From positions 1,984,001 to 2,048,000 of the forward strand of contig NZ_CP097384.1 of assembly GCF_024584705.1 (NCBI RefSeq): DNA of 64,000 bases, in the 5' to 3' direction. The notes beneath the pieces are model-generated. The model was not told the origin of the DNA and did not search any database. It was given only the letters and a program-made list of their open reading frames with translations. The number at the start of each line of letters is the position of its first letter. Position 1 is the first letter of the stretch. A program made the translations under genes and the position numbers. This stretch comes from Blastopirellula sp. J2-11. Its GTDB lineage: Bacteria > Planctomycetota > Planctomycetia > Pirellulales > Pirellulaceae. Below, piece by piece: positions 18,127 through 27,161 of the stretch.

Positions 18127-19020
18127 TCAGTCTTCACGAACGCAGGTCTTGACGTACTTGATCCACGCCTGAATTCTACGCGGCATTACATCCCGATGGG
18201 AGAAGATGAATTTACGGATCACGTCGGCGGGAATGATTTCGGTCATGTCGTTGGCGCTTCCTTGGATCTCTCCGGACGCCGAAAAGAGAAACGCTTTGTC
18301 GGAATCGTTTCGATAGTTGTCGTGATTCAAGAGCGACGTTTTCTCCGCTTTTACCTGAACGCCGAAATGATCTGTTCCTTCACGCGATACCAATATAAAT
18401 TCGATGTGCTTCGTATCGCGTTTGCAGGTGCTGGGGTAAATCAACAGGCGTTTCTCCAACTGCAAATAAATGCCGACCACATCTTCAAAATCGTCTGGGT
18501 CCAGCAGATCGAAAATATCGGTCGTTGTGTCGGGATCCAATGGGTAAATGTTTTCCCCTTTTTTCTGGTTGAAGAAAAAGCGGGAATATCGGTTGACGTT
18601 TCGACTTTTGACCTGTTGTGCGGTTCGTCCCCGGCGAAAATTATTGAGCACCCGACCGGGAACTTCGTCGATGCTTCCTGCCGTAATCCAGTCGCAGTCC
18701 CGCACGTTTCTGGTGTCAGCGTCTCGGAAGTCCTGATCGTTTTCGGATCGCCAATCACTGGTCACACGGCCAAGGTAGTAAGTTGCATTACTGGTTCTTG
18801 TCCAAACGAGGTCATCAACATTCATCCGTTTGAGAAGGATATTGGTGGCTGTTGTCCAGGAGATGTTGCCATACTTTACTTTGCTTCTACGCAAGTAATC
18901 TGGTGCCGAGGTAGGTGGCGGATCGATGCCCCAGCCAATTCCCACAATCCCCCTGGCGATACAGAACTGAGCGGTGGTTGGTTGAGCCTTGAGATTGACG
19001 CACCAGATGTTTTGGCTCAT
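18127..19020 (-). CDS. Probable modification-dependent restriction nuclease (PUA-like + PD-(D/E)XK)
   Basis: A 297-residue cytoplasmic protein. Residues 1-115 look like a PUA/EVE-type base-reader domain: IARGIVGIGWGI, then VDDLVWTR (68-75), YYLGRVTSDW (81-90) and a W111 after NVRDCD. Residues 165-290 look like a PD-(D/E)XK nuclease of the Mrr type: FEDVVGIYLQ (178-187), PSTCKRDTKHIEFIL with Asp202 and Glu207, and HFGVQVKAE with the Q-x-K pair 222-224. This pairing of a reader with a nuclease is known from enzymes that cut DNA carrying modified bases. It is divergent from the Kiwa genes, which supports a defence role. The family call is by motif reading only. Confidence 0.6.
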   Translation of the reverse strand: MSQNIWCVNLKAQPTTAQFCIARGIVGIGWGIDPPPTSAPDYLRRSKVKYGNISWTTATNILLKRMNVDDLVWTRTSNATYYLGRVTSDWRSENDQDFRDADTRNVRDCDWITAGSIDEVPGRVLNNFRRGRTAQQVKSRNVNRYSRFFFNQKKGENIYPLDPDTTTDIFDLLDPDDFEDVVGIYLQLEKRLLIYPSTCKRDTKHIEFILVSREGTDHFGVQVKAEKTSLLNHDNYRNDSDKAFLFSASGEIQGSANDMTEIIPADVIRKFIFSHRDVMPRRIQAWIKYVKTCVRED

Positions 19021-19398
19021 CGTGTTGTTCCCGTAGGAGTTTCCTGCAAAGCCATGTACTCATTTTCACGATGACGTGGCAATATTACGCGATCTCTAAA
19101 TTGCATTGAACTCAGCAGGGAAAACCTGAAGGTGAGATTCGATTAGACATGCAACCCAAAAAATATTGTTGAGATGACTCGCCGGACTCCATGTTTGCGA
19201 CAAGTGCGGGCGATTTCACTTTTGAAGGAACTCGAAAGCTGGAGGTCTGTTTATCGATGTGTAATGGATTTCAGTCTGTTTGAGCCAAAAAATAGCCCAG
19301 CTAGAACACGAGGACCAAACGTGTCGTTCGGCCGTGCGATAATTATCATTCTTACCAAATCACACTTCATTGACTTCAGAAGTAAGGGAAGTGGCCAT
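19021..19398. other. Divergent AT-rich intergenic region upstream of Kiwa
   Basis: The 378 bases between the nuclease gene and kwaA. It contains a perfect 10-bp palindrome gataattatc at 19338-19347 that could be an operator or part of a promoter, and AAGGGA at 19384-19389 as the kwaA ribosome binding site. In-frame codons continue upstream of kwaA to 19174 but do not look like protein. Confidence 0.4.
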
Positions 19399-19959
19399 AT
19401 GAGTCGAATTGCAAAGTTGTTGCTCGTCTTTACGTCACTGTCACCCGCAACGGGCGCTCTCGCGATAATTGAATTTCAGGCAGGGCGACCAGTCACAGCC
19501 TTAGTTCTAATTGGCTCTGCCCTTTTGCTCATCGCAATCTGCTATTTAATCAAGATTTACCCTGAGAAATATGGCGAACGACGATTACTAGACGTTGCTG
19601 CTGTTAAGAGTACAGACAAAGAGGCGCTGGCATTTATTATTGCATACCTGGTTCCAATCCTAACAGGAAAGATCCCAAATGTTTCAGAGCCACAGTATTG
19701 GGCGATTACCGCGTATGTATTTGCGGTGATTGGGCTTACCGTGTACCATAGCAATGCGTTTCATTTTAATCCAGTTCTCGCCGCTTTCGGGTATCACTTT
19801 TACGAGGTTACGGCGGATAACGGAATGACTTATTTGCTCATAGCGCGACATGTCGTTCGAGTGCAGACCCCTGAGGTTTGGGTGACCAAGTTATCCGACT
19901 ATGTGTACCTGGAAGTGAAGTCGGATGAGCATTCATCAGGCAACATAAAAGATGAGTAG
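19399..19959 (+). CDS. kwaA: KwaA, membrane component of a Kiwa anti-phage system
   Basis: A 186-residue membrane protein with four hydrophobic segments, at about residues 6-25, 32-52, 76-90 and 100-117. A soluble C-terminal part starts at FHFNPVLAAFGYHFYEV and includes YLLIARHVVRV and a final charged tail. Length, four-helix layout and the NP-x-L...GY-x-Y block agree with KwaA, the membrane partner of KwaB in the two-gene Kiwa system. KwaA is thought to sense phage attack at the membrane. It overlaps kwaB by 8 bases (19952-19959), implying translational coupling. The start at 19399 is preferred over 19174 because AAGGGA lies just upstream and the first helix begins there. The DNA is visibly AT-richer than its neighbours. 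Confidence 0.78.
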   Translation: MSRIAKLLLVFTSLSPATGALAIIEFQAGRPVTALVLIGSALLLIAICYLIKIYPEKYGERRLLDVAAVKSTDKEALAFIIAYLVPILTGKIPNVSEPQYWAITAYVFAVIGLTVYHSNAFHFNPVLAAFGYHFYEVTADNGMTYLLIARHVVRVQTPEVWVTKLSDYVYLEVKSDEHSSGNIKDE

Positions 19960-20893
19960 TGCTAATTTTTATGCTCTGCTTCGCGACGGCCACGGAATCA
20001 TCGCACAGAAGATCCCGGTGTCGAATTCAGTCCAAAAAGAACTTAGTGAAGTTTTTAAGCGGCAATCAGACGCTTTTCATACATTTTCACATAAAGTTGA
20101 CATGGAGGATGGCAAAACAGAACGTGTTGAGTCTGAATCCGAAGTGATCGATTTTTTTCCGATCTATACGATTAGTGACAATTCTCAGATCTTCGAGATC
20201 GATTATCAGCTTGATGGACCGATCGCGGCGCTTACGAAGTCATTGGATGGTGTTCCAAATTTGGCGATAAATGACAATACGATTCCTTCAATCCGGGCAA
20301 TTCTCGCGATTTGGGTTTCTCGCAGTTCAACTAAAATTTGTTTTCAGAGCTTTGATCGCCGCCGGATTCTGTCGCCAAAAAAGATGACTTTTTTAGAGGC
20401 TGCGGGTACTTTTTCCCGTTTAGATAAGCCGGGGTTTACTCTAGGCGAAAAGGCGGATGCTGTATTTGAAGATGGGAAGCTCCATTTTCGATCATTTCCA
20501 GTTGTTGCACGATTTTTAAATTTGATTGAATTATTTGACGAAGCGTCTGATGAAAAGATTGAGGAAGTATTGAGACATCAACTTCTTTATGTAGGCGATG
20601 CAGACTCAGTTAAGAGCAAGGCTGATCTTTTGATGCGAAAACAATTTGCAGCCGTCTCAAGTTTGGGCATCCTCGATAAAGCTAAACCCAGAAAGATTCG
20701 CGATTCTGCAGTTGAATTTGGCATCAACGTGAAGTTAAAGCAGCGCGATGGAAAAATGACGGTAGAGTTCCCTGAAACGAAGAAGGAACAGAAGGAATTC
20801 CTCCGATTTTTGACCGAAGGATTTTACCTTGGTCCAATTACCGGCACAAAGTATCAAAGCAATTCACATCGACCATGGAAGGGAAAAAAGTGA
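19952..20893 (+). CDS. kwaB: KwaB, DUF4868 effector of a Kiwa anti-phage system
   Basis: A 313-residue cytoplasmic protein with the DUF4868 pattern of KwaB: GFTLGEKADAVFEDGKLHFRS (about 161-181) leading to FPVVARFLNLIELFDEASDEK, and the C-terminal FYLGPITGTKYQSNSHR, which matches the conserved ending of KwaB proteins. Family length is about 315 residues, so it is complete. KwaB is the DNA-binding effector that works with KwaA to block phage replication or late transcription. The ATG at 19952 lies inside the end of kwaA. One counted line (20041-20100) has 20 G+C of 60, against 43 of 60 at 21301-21360, which supports transfer from another genome. Confidence 0.85.
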   Translation: MSSANFYALLRDGHGIIAQKIPVSNSVQKELSEVFKRQSDAFHTFSHKVDMEDGKTERVESESEVIDFFPIYTISDNSQIFEIDYQLDGPIAALTKSLDGVPNLAINDNTIPSIRAILAIWVSRSSTKICFQSFDRRRILSPKKMTFLEAAGTFSRLDKPGFTLGEKADAVFEDGKLHFRSFPVVARFLNLIELFDEASDEKIEEVLRHQLLYVGDADSVKSKADLLMRKQFAAVSSLGILDKAKPRKIRDSAVEFGINVKLKQRDGKMTVEFPETKKEQKEFLRFLTEGFYLGPITGTKYQSNSHRPWKGKK

Positions 20894-21057
20894 TTTGAGT
20901 GGGAGGTTCAATTCCAGTTTTGACTGCCAGGACGCCGTTACCATTCCTTCGTGGTAATGAATGCAGATGGCGTCAGGTGGTGTACCTATCTTGATGATGT
21001 GACGACATGATTTCTATCGAGTTGGGCTACACTCGAATCTAGCTCTCAAAAGCACAT

Positions 21058-21072
21058 TCATTGCCACGCAAG
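21058..21072. repeat. Right copy of 15-bp direct repeat bracketing the defence segment
   Basis: tcattgccacgcaag, 14 of 15 identical to 18067-18081. This copy is also the left arm of a hairpin. Confidence 0.4.
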
Positions 21073-21084
21073 ACCGTGGCAATG
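21059..21084. repeat. Hairpin, 10-bp stem and 6-base loop
   Basis: cattgccacg (21059-21068) with cgtggcaatg (21075-21084). It lies 165 bases after kwaB and 95 bases before the SGNH gene. No T-run follows, so it may be an attachment-site structure or a weak terminator. Confidence 0.5.
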
Positions 21085-21178
21085 GCACCTCCGCTTCTTC
21101 TTTGCACCCGTGTAGAATAGATTTCTCCCCTGCCCTGTTTCTTCCTCCCGCCGCCGTTCTGCAAGCAAAGAGCCCGCC

Positions 21179-22540
21179 ATGAGAAGCTTCTTCGTATTCC
21201 GTGTTGCTTCGTTGGTGTTGTTCATCAGCGGATTAGCGGCGTCAGTTGCTTGGGCGACGGATCCGCCAGCCAAGGTAACTTTGAGCGGGGACTGGGAAGT
21301 GCAGGTCGATGTCGCCGGCAACGGGGACGATCCGGGGGTGTCGGCGTTGGTCGCGGTGGATCTGCCGGGGCTGTTTACGGTGACGGCTGAGCAGCATGAT
21401 AGTTTGCCGGTTTATGATCCGGCGGGGCCGCAGTATTATCGCGGCGCTCGGCTGACGGCGTTGATTTCTGAATCGCTGACGGCGCCTGACGTGCTCGACC
21501 CGAGCAGCGTGGTGGTTCGTAGCGGGCCGACCGATACGGCGGAAACTTATGTGCGTGGTCGCGATTATGAATTCGAAAATCGTTGGGGCGGGATTGGTCG
21601 CTTGGCCGGCGGGAGGATCGCCGCGGGGACGCCTGTGTTTATCAGCTATCAGCATTCGCTTTCGCGGATCGATTCGATCGTGTTGAACGGTGCTGGCGAG
21701 TTGGAGTATCGGGCCGGCCAACCGAAGGCCGAAGCGCCGGCGTCGCCTCAGATTGTCGCCGGAGAACGACGCTTGGCGAACGTGTGGATACCGGGCCCGC
21801 TAGAGCGGCTGACGAAGAAGAATCTGTTTCCCCTTTTGGAGACCGCTTATCCCGAGCCGGCGGCGACTTCTCCTTCGCTGGCCGAGCAGAAAATTCCTCG
21901 CGCGATGGCCAAGTTGCGCTCAGGCGAGCCGCTGCGAATTTTGGCTTGGGGTGACAGCGTGACCGAAGGCGCCTACCTGGCCCACCCAGAGCGGGAACAC
22001 TGGCAACAGCAATTTGTCGCGCGGCTGCGGCAGCGCTTTCCCCAAGCGAAGATCGAACTAGTGACCGAAGCTTGGGGCGGTCGAACGACCGGTTCCTACT
22101 TGGCGGTTCCGCCGGGTGAGCCGCACAATTATCAGGAAACAGTGCTGGACGCGAAGCCCGACCTGGTGATTAGCGAGTTTGTGAATGACGCCGGTTTGAG
22201 CCCGGCGGCGGTGGAAGATCGCTATGGCAAGTTGCTGGCCGACTTTCAAGCGATCGGCGCCGAATGGATCATTCTCACGCCGCACTATGTGCGACCTGAC
22301 TGGATGGGATTGGATCGGCAGAATGAGATTGATGACGACCCGCGCCCGTATGTGCAGGGGCTGCGAGAATTCGCCGCCCAGCATCCGGTGGCGCTGGCCG
22401 ACGCGTCGCTGCGGTATGGTCGACTGTGGCGACAAGGGATTCCGTACAACAGTCTGATGGTGAACTGCATCAATCATCCGGGGCCTGCCGGGCTGGCGAT
22501 TTTTGCCGACGCGCTGATGGAGCTGTTTCCAGAGAAGTAA
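21179..22540 (+). CDS. Secreted SGNH/GDSL hydrolase family protein
   Basis: A 453-residue exported protein. A signal peptide (to about residue 27) precedes an N-terminal beta-rich domain of about 200 residues of unknown type. A C-terminal SGNH hydrolase domain follows: GDSVTEG with the nucleophile Ser260, Gly300 in GGRTTG, Asn336 in EFVND and His433 in NCINHPG. The Asp normally three residues before the His is not obvious, since the position is Cys430, so the catalytic dyad may be atypical. Such enzymes are esterases, often on acetylated or sulfated sugars. A long hairpin (22554-22588) separates it from the large PVC cytochrome gene. Confidence 0.85.
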   Translation: MRSFFVFRVASLVLFISGLAASVAWATDPPAKVTLSGDWEVQVDVAGNGDDPGVSALVAVDLPGLFTVTAEQHDSLPVYDPAGPQYYRGARLTALISESLTAPDVLDPSSVVVRSGPTDTAETYVRGRDYEFENRWGGIGRLAGGRIAAGTPVFISYQHSLSRIDSIVLNGAGELEYRAGQPKAEAPASPQIVAGERRLANVWIPGPLERLTKKNLFPLLETAYPEPAATSPSLAEQKIPRAMAKLRSGEPLRILAWGDSVTEGAYLAHPEREHWQQQFVARLRQRFPQAKIELVTEAWGGRTTGSYLAVPPGEPHNYQETVLDAKPDLVISEFVNDAGLSPAAVEDRYGKLLADFQAIGAEWIILTPHYVRPDWMGLDRQNEIDDDPRPYVQGLREFAAQHPVALADASLRYGRLWRQGIPYNSLMVNCINHPGPAGLAIFADALMELFPEK

Positions 22541-22553
22541 GCTTGAGATGGGA

Positions 22554-22588
22554 TGGCCCGGCCAGTTCTGAACGAACTGCCCGGGCCA
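22554..22588. terminator. Strong stem-loop after the SGNH gene
   Basis: A 15-bp stem with one mismatch (22554-22568 with 22574-22588) and loop tgaac. No T-run follows directly. It may terminate or attenuate transcription between the SGNH gene and the gene at 22662, or stabilise the mRNA end. Confidence 0.55.
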
Positions 22589-22661
22589 CCCGGTGTTGTT
22601 TCCGCAATTAGATGTTCACCGGGATTGGCCCTGATTATCGATCGTAGTCGAGAAAATTGAG

Positions 22662-25600
22662 ATGATGATATTGGTAAAACAAGCATGGATTGCGGTTGTC
22701 GTCAGTCTGGGCCTGCTCGGCGGTCAGGCCTTCGCCGACGAGTTTCCCATACCCGAGAACACCGAAAAATCGACTTCTACGCCGGTCGACCCTGCTGCGG
22801 TGGTGAAGTCAGCGAAGTTGCCGCCGGGGTTTCAGTTGTCGTTGATCGCGGCCGAGCCGGATGTGCGGAATCCGATTGCGATGACAATGGACGAGCGCGG
22901 ACGGTTGTGGGTTGCGGAGAACTATAGTTGGGCCGGCGGCGGCGCTGGCGGTTTTAACAGCGACATCCGCGATCGGATCTTGATTTTTGAAGACACCAAC
23001 GGCGATGGGACGCTCGACAAACGGTCGGTGTTTTGGGATCAAGCCTCTAAGCTGACCAGTATTGAAATTGGGGATGGCGGCGTTTGGGCGATCTGCCTGC
23101 CGCACTTGTTGTTTATTCCGGATCGTGATCGAGATGACGCGCCGGATGGCCCGCCGGTGGTGGTGTTGGATGGATTCGACAGTAGCAGCGGCGTGTCGCA
23201 TACGCCGGCCAACGGACTGAAGTGGGGGCCCGATGGTTGGCTGTATGGTCGTCATGGGATTTTGGCGACCAGCCGCGTCGGCAAGCCTGGCGCGAGTGAC
23301 TCGCAGCGATTTGCAATTAACACCGGCGTGTGGCGCTATCATCCGATTCGCGATGTGGCCGAGCCGGTGATGCACGGGATGACCAACTCGTGGGGATTTG
23401 ACTTTGACGAGCATGGCGAGATGTTTGTCATCAACACCGTGATCGGGCATCTCTGGCACGTGATCCCGGGCGCACATACCGAGCGAATGTTCGGGCTCGA
23501 CATCAACCCGCACTCTTATCAGTTGCTGAAGCAGGTCGCCGATCACGTCCATTGGGACGAAGGAGAAAATTGGGCCGATGTCCGCAAAGGCATTACTGAC
23601 AACACGAGCGCGGCCGGCGGTGGTCATGCGCATATCGGGCTGATGATCTACCAAGGAGACAACTGGCCCGCCGAGTATCGCAATCGGCTTTATACGCTGA
23701 ACCTGCACGGGCTGCGGATCAATACCGACTATCTGAAACGGAGCGGCGCCGGGTACACGGCGACGCATGGGCCCGATATCTGCTTTATGGAGGATCCCTG
23801 GTTCCGCGGCATGGAACTAATCACCGGTCCTGATGGCGGCGTCTACATCGCTGACTGGAGCGACACCGGCGAATGTCATGACCACGACGGGGTTCATCGC
23901 AGCAGCGGGCGGATCTACAAGCTGACGTATGGTGAACCAAAGCGGATCGCTCCGTTTGATCTGCAGAAGCAAGCGACCGACCAGCTGATCGCATTGCTCG
24001 CGCATCGCAACACCTGGTGGGCGCGTCAGGCGCGACGGCTGTTGACCGAGCGCGCCGCGACATCGAAGAATGAGGAAGAACTAGCGACGCTGCATGCGGC
24101 GCTTCAGAAAAGCTTGCGCGAGACCAGCGATCCGATCGTGCGGATTCGGTTGCTGGAGACGATCGCGACGACCGCCGGAGCGGATGAAGCGTGGTGGATT
24201 AAGCAATTGGCGGCGGAAGACGAATACCAGCGCAGCGCCGCTTTGAAATTTTTGGTGGATCTGACCACGCAAGCGGGCGCGACTCCCTCGGCCGTGGTTT
24301 TGCAAACGTTGCAGCAACTTGCGGCCAGCGATCCTTCTGGATTGGTGCAATTGCATCTAGCGTCGTCGCTGCAGCGACTGCCGGTGGATCTGCGGTGGGA
24401 GATCACCCAACAACTGGCGCAGCGAGACGAATATGCGACCGACGCCGTCTTGCCGCTGATGATCTGGTATGGAATTGAACCGGCGATAACGCGTGATTCG
24501 ACGAAGGCGCTGGCGCTGGTCGAAAAATCGCAAATGCCGCTGCTGACCGAGTTGGTCGCACGGCGGATGACCTTGGAGATCGAACGTGAGCCTGGCGCCG
24601 TTGATCAAATGTTGGCGCTCGTAGCGGAGGGAAAATGCCGCTATCCCGAAAGCGTGATCCGCGGCATGGCCGCGGCGCTCAACGGTTGGCAGAAAGCGGC
24701 GGCGCCGAAGCCTTGGTCAGACGTAGCGAAGAAGTATGGTCAGGCGCAGGACGTGGAGATCCGCAATCATGTGCAAAGCCTGAGCGTGGTCTTTGGCGAT
24801 GGTCGTGCGCTGGACGAAATCCGTGTGATCGTGACCAACAACCAACTGCCGGCCGAGGCGCGACGTTCTGCGTTGCGTTCGTTGCTGGTCAGTCGTCCGG
24901 CCGATTATGTGCCGACCTTGGTGCAACTGCTGGATGATCCGGCGCTGATGATCGAAGCGCTGCGCGGATTGGCACAGTATGACGATCCGTCGATTCCGGC
25001 GAAGATTTTGGCGCGGGCTTCTAAGTATGACGCCGCCGCGCGAGCCGAGATGATTCAGACGCTCGCGGCTCGGCCGAGTTCGGCGCGAACGCTGTTAGAC
25101 GCCGTCCAGGCGAAGCGGATCGCAGCCAGCGAGATCTCTGCGTTTCAGGCGCGGCAGATCGCGTCGCTGGAGAATGAAGAGCTAACCCGTGACCTGATCC
25201 AACTGTGGGGAGATGTGCGCGTCAGCGCCGCCGAGAAACGCGCGCTGATCGACAGCTTCAAGGAGAAACTGTCGCCTGAGGTTTTATCGCAAGCCGATCT
25301 GTCAGCGGGGCGCGTGCTGTTTCAGAAGACTTGCGCCAGTTGCCATGTGTTGTATGGCCAGGGGCGACTGCTGGGGCCTGACCTGACCGGTTCGAATCGG
25401 AAGAATATCGATTATCTGTTGGAAAATGTGATCGATCCCAGCGCCAGCGTCGGCGCCGATTTTCGGACGGTCGTCATCGCGATGGACGATGGCCGCGTGC
25501 TGAACGGCGTGATCGGCGAGTTGAACGAACGGACGCTGACTCTGAAGTCAGCGCAAGAGTCGATCACATTGGACCGGCAAGAGATTGAAGCGATGAAGAC

Positions 25601-25715
25601 GAGCCAGGTATCGCTGATGCCGGAAGGTCAACTGCAAAAGCTGAGCGACGAGGAAACGCGGAACCTGATCGCTTATCTGATGTCAAGCGTCCAGGCGCCG
25701 CTGCCGCCAGAGTAA
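22662..25715 (+). CDS. PVC-type heme-binding CxxCH protein with HEAT repeats
   Basis: A 1017-residue secreted protein. After a signal peptide (ending GGQAFA) it has the N-terminal membrane-bound-dehydrogenase-type propeller (about 45-430), with PPGFQLSLIAAEPDVRNPIA, MTMDERGRLWVAENYSW and GLKWGPDGWLYGRHGI. A long alpha-helical HEAT-like region (about 440-850) follows. At the C-terminus is a cytochrome c domain with CASCH near residue 890, then GRLLGPDLTGSNRKNIDYL and VIDPSASVGADF. This is the typical planctomycete/verrucomicrobial architecture, presumed to be an extracellular sugar or alcohol dehydrogenase that passes electrons to its own heme. The start could also be the adjacent ATG at 22665. 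Confidence 0.92.
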   Translation: MMILVKQAWIAVVVSLGLLGGQAFADEFPIPENTEKSTSTPVDPAAVVKSAKLPPGFQLSLIAAEPDVRNPIAMTMDERGRLWVAENYSWAGGGAGGFNSDIRDRILIFEDTNGDGTLDKRSVFWDQASKLTSIEIGDGGVWAICLPHLLFIPDRDRDDAPDGPPVVVLDGFDSSSGVSHTPANGLKWGPDGWLYGRHGILATSRVGKPGASDSQRFAINTGVWRYHPIRDVAEPVMHGMTNSWGFDFDEHGEMFVINTVIGHLWHVIPGAHTERMFGLDINPHSYQLLKQVADHVHWDEGENWADVRKGITDNTSAAGGGHAHIGLMIYQGDNWPAEYRNRLYTLNLHGLRINTDYLKRSGAGYTATHGPDICFMEDPWFRGMELITGPDGGVYIADWSDTGECHDHDGVHRSSGRIYKLTYGEPKRIAPFDLQKQATDQLIALLAHRNTWWARQARRLLTERAATSKNEEELATLHAALQKSLRETSDPIVRIRLLETIATTAGADEAWWIKQLAAEDEYQRSAALKFLVDLTTQAGATPSAVVLQTLQQLAASDPSGLVQLHLASSLQRLPVDLRWEITQQLAQRDEYATDAVLPLMIWYGIEPAITRDSTKALALVEKSQMPLLTELVARRMTLEIEREPGAVDQMLALVAEGKCRYPESVIRGMAAALNGWQKAAAPKPWSDVAKKYGQAQDVEIRNHVQSLSVVFGDGRALDEIRVIVTNNQLPAEARRSALRSLLVSRPADYVPTLVQLLDDPALMIEALRGLAQYDDPSIPAKILARASKYDAAARAEMIQTLAARPSSARTLLDAVQAKRIAASEISAFQARQIASLENEELTRDLIQLWGDVRVSAAEKRALIDSFKEKLSPEVLSQADLSAGRVLFQKTCASCHVLYGQGRLLGPDLTGSNRKNIDYLLENVIDPSASVGADFRTVVIAMDDGRVLNGVIGELNERTLTLKSAQESITLDRQEIEAMKTSQVSLMPEGQLQKLSDEETRNLIAYLMSSVQAPLPPE

Positions 25716-25841
25716 TAGAGCACGGCGAAGCCGCGCATGAAGCGCGGAAAGTCAGGGTCGGCATCAAGCGGGAAATGGTCTCACGGGGCTCTGTCCTGCG
25801 AGCACAAAGCTGGATCAATTACGTCTTCTAACGCAATTCGA

Positions 25842-27161
25842 TTAAAAGCTGATCTTGCCGCGTAAACCGACCAGCAGCGCCGTATCAATATCGGTTACTT
25901 CAGGGCGAAGGATTTGCATATCGGTCGTCAGATGGAACCAAGGAGTAACTTCGTAGTTATAGAACATCTCGACTCCGTGGCCGTCGCCGATCGGACCTAG
26001 CACGGCTTGCAAGAAGGGGCCGATCTGATCGCTCGTCTCTAGGTAGTAGTAACCGACGCCAAAGGTGTCTTGCCGGCGCGAGCAGATCGGACTATCGCCG
26101 CCGATGCCGACGCTGAAAAAAGAAGCGAGCGGATTCGCCTGATCGTCGGCGACGCTGGCCCGAGCGAACATGCCCCAGCCTTTGGTCGGTTCGTCGTCGT
26201 AGTGGACCAAGTACTGGTCCATATTCCAGTAGAACGCCCAAGTGCCTGAGGTTTGTTCAATAGGAACGTCCGGCAAGACGACGCGCGGATCTTGTCCCAG
26301 CGACGTGTACTGGCGACTGCTCCACGAGCCGCCGAATAGTTGATGTCCTTGATAGCCCCCAATTTCATAAGGCAAACGAATTTCGCTGTTGATCGTGACC
26401 CCTTCGGCGAACAATTCCTCAAATCCGCTCGTGCTCGACGTATTGGTTGGATTGAGGATGGTGAAGGAAAAGATCGGCGCCGAGTCTCGTAACAGGATGA
26501 AGCCGGTTCCCAGCGTCGAGTAGGGGACGGAACGCAATAACAACGGGTTGACGACAAATCCCAGATTCGAGAATTGATCTTTGCCCCGTTTGGAGGCGAA
26601 CGCATTGGTGTCGCCGTCCAGCGCGTCCAGTTTGCCGGCGAACACGGCGACTTCTTCCGACAGAAATTGCGTGAACAAGACGTCTGTGAGATAGACGTTA
26701 TTGCTGCCAGGCGAAGGCAAGTCGGTCACGATCGTCGCCGGCAACGCCGATCCGTCGAATGCAGAAATCGACTCGCCATAACGATGCTCGGCACGAAGCT
26801 TGACAAACATGCCTTCTTGAATGCCGGCTTTGCCGAGATCCCAGTTCAAGACATAGTCGCCGTGCCCGGCAAAGGTAAACCGTTGCTCTTTGCCGCCGCT
26901 GGCGACGCCAAAAAAGAACTCGGTCTGATCGATGTCCCACAGCATGCCATGTTCGAGCATGCAACTGCGTGTGCCGAGCCAATCCCCCAATAACGCCTGA
27001 CGTTCACAAATGCAGCCGGCATAGTTGGGCGCCGTCGGCGCGGCCGCTGCGGCCGAGCAGTCAGCGCAGTCGCACTGAGCGGCTGCCGGACTGCCGCTGC
27101 CGAGCATCATGAGCGCAGTCGTCACCAGAGGGGCGACAAATCGTCGAACGGGAAACTGCAT
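25842..27161 (-). CDS. OprB-family carbohydrate porin
   Basis: A 439-residue outer-membrane protein of the OprB (carbohydrate-selective porin) family. A signal peptide ends near PAAAQ and is followed by a Cys-containing segment (CDCADCSA). Then comes the family start CERQALLGDWLGTRSCMLEHG with alternating aromatic beta strands, LFTQFLSEEVAVFAGKLDAL, and KGWGMFARASVADDQANP. The protein ends in a strand terminating in Phe (LVGLRGKISF), as expected for outer-membrane assembly. It likely carries sugars across the outer membrane. The start at 27161 is favoured over an in-frame start at 27182 because the signal peptide begins there. Confidence 0.9.
   Translation of the reverse strand: MQFPVRRFVAPLVTTALMMLGSGSPAAAQCDCADCSAAAAAPTAPNYAGCICERQALLGDWLGTRSCMLEHGMLWDIDQTEFFFGVASGGKEQRFTFAGHGDYVLNWDLGKAGIQEGMFVKLRAEHRYGESISAFDGSALPATIVTDLPSPGSNNVYLTDVLFTQFLSEEVAVFAGKLDALDGDTNAFASKRGKDQFSNLGFVVNPLLLRSVPYSTLGTGFILLRDSAPIFSFTILNPTNTSSTSGFEELFAEGVTINSEIRLPYEIGGYQGHQLFGGSWSSRQYTSLGQDPRVVLPDVPIEQTSGTWAFYWNMDQYLVHYDDEPTKGWGMFARASVADDQANPLASFFSVGIGGDSPICSRRQDTFGVGYYYLETSDQIGPFLQAVLGPIGDGHGVEMFYNYEVTPWFHLTTDMQILRPEVTDIDTALLVGLRGKISF

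Noticed and set aside
16738-21057. Integration of the defence segment into the tRNA-Glu gene
   Set aside because: No copy of the tRNA 3' end (ttcgactcccctaggggg) was found downstream up to 21178, and no integrase gene is present. The direct repeat at 18067/21058 is a better boundary candidate.
25731-25747. Small hairpin ccgcgc/gcgcgg between the PVC cytochrome and the porin
   Set aside because: Only a 6-bp stem with no T-run on either strand; too weak to call a terminator.
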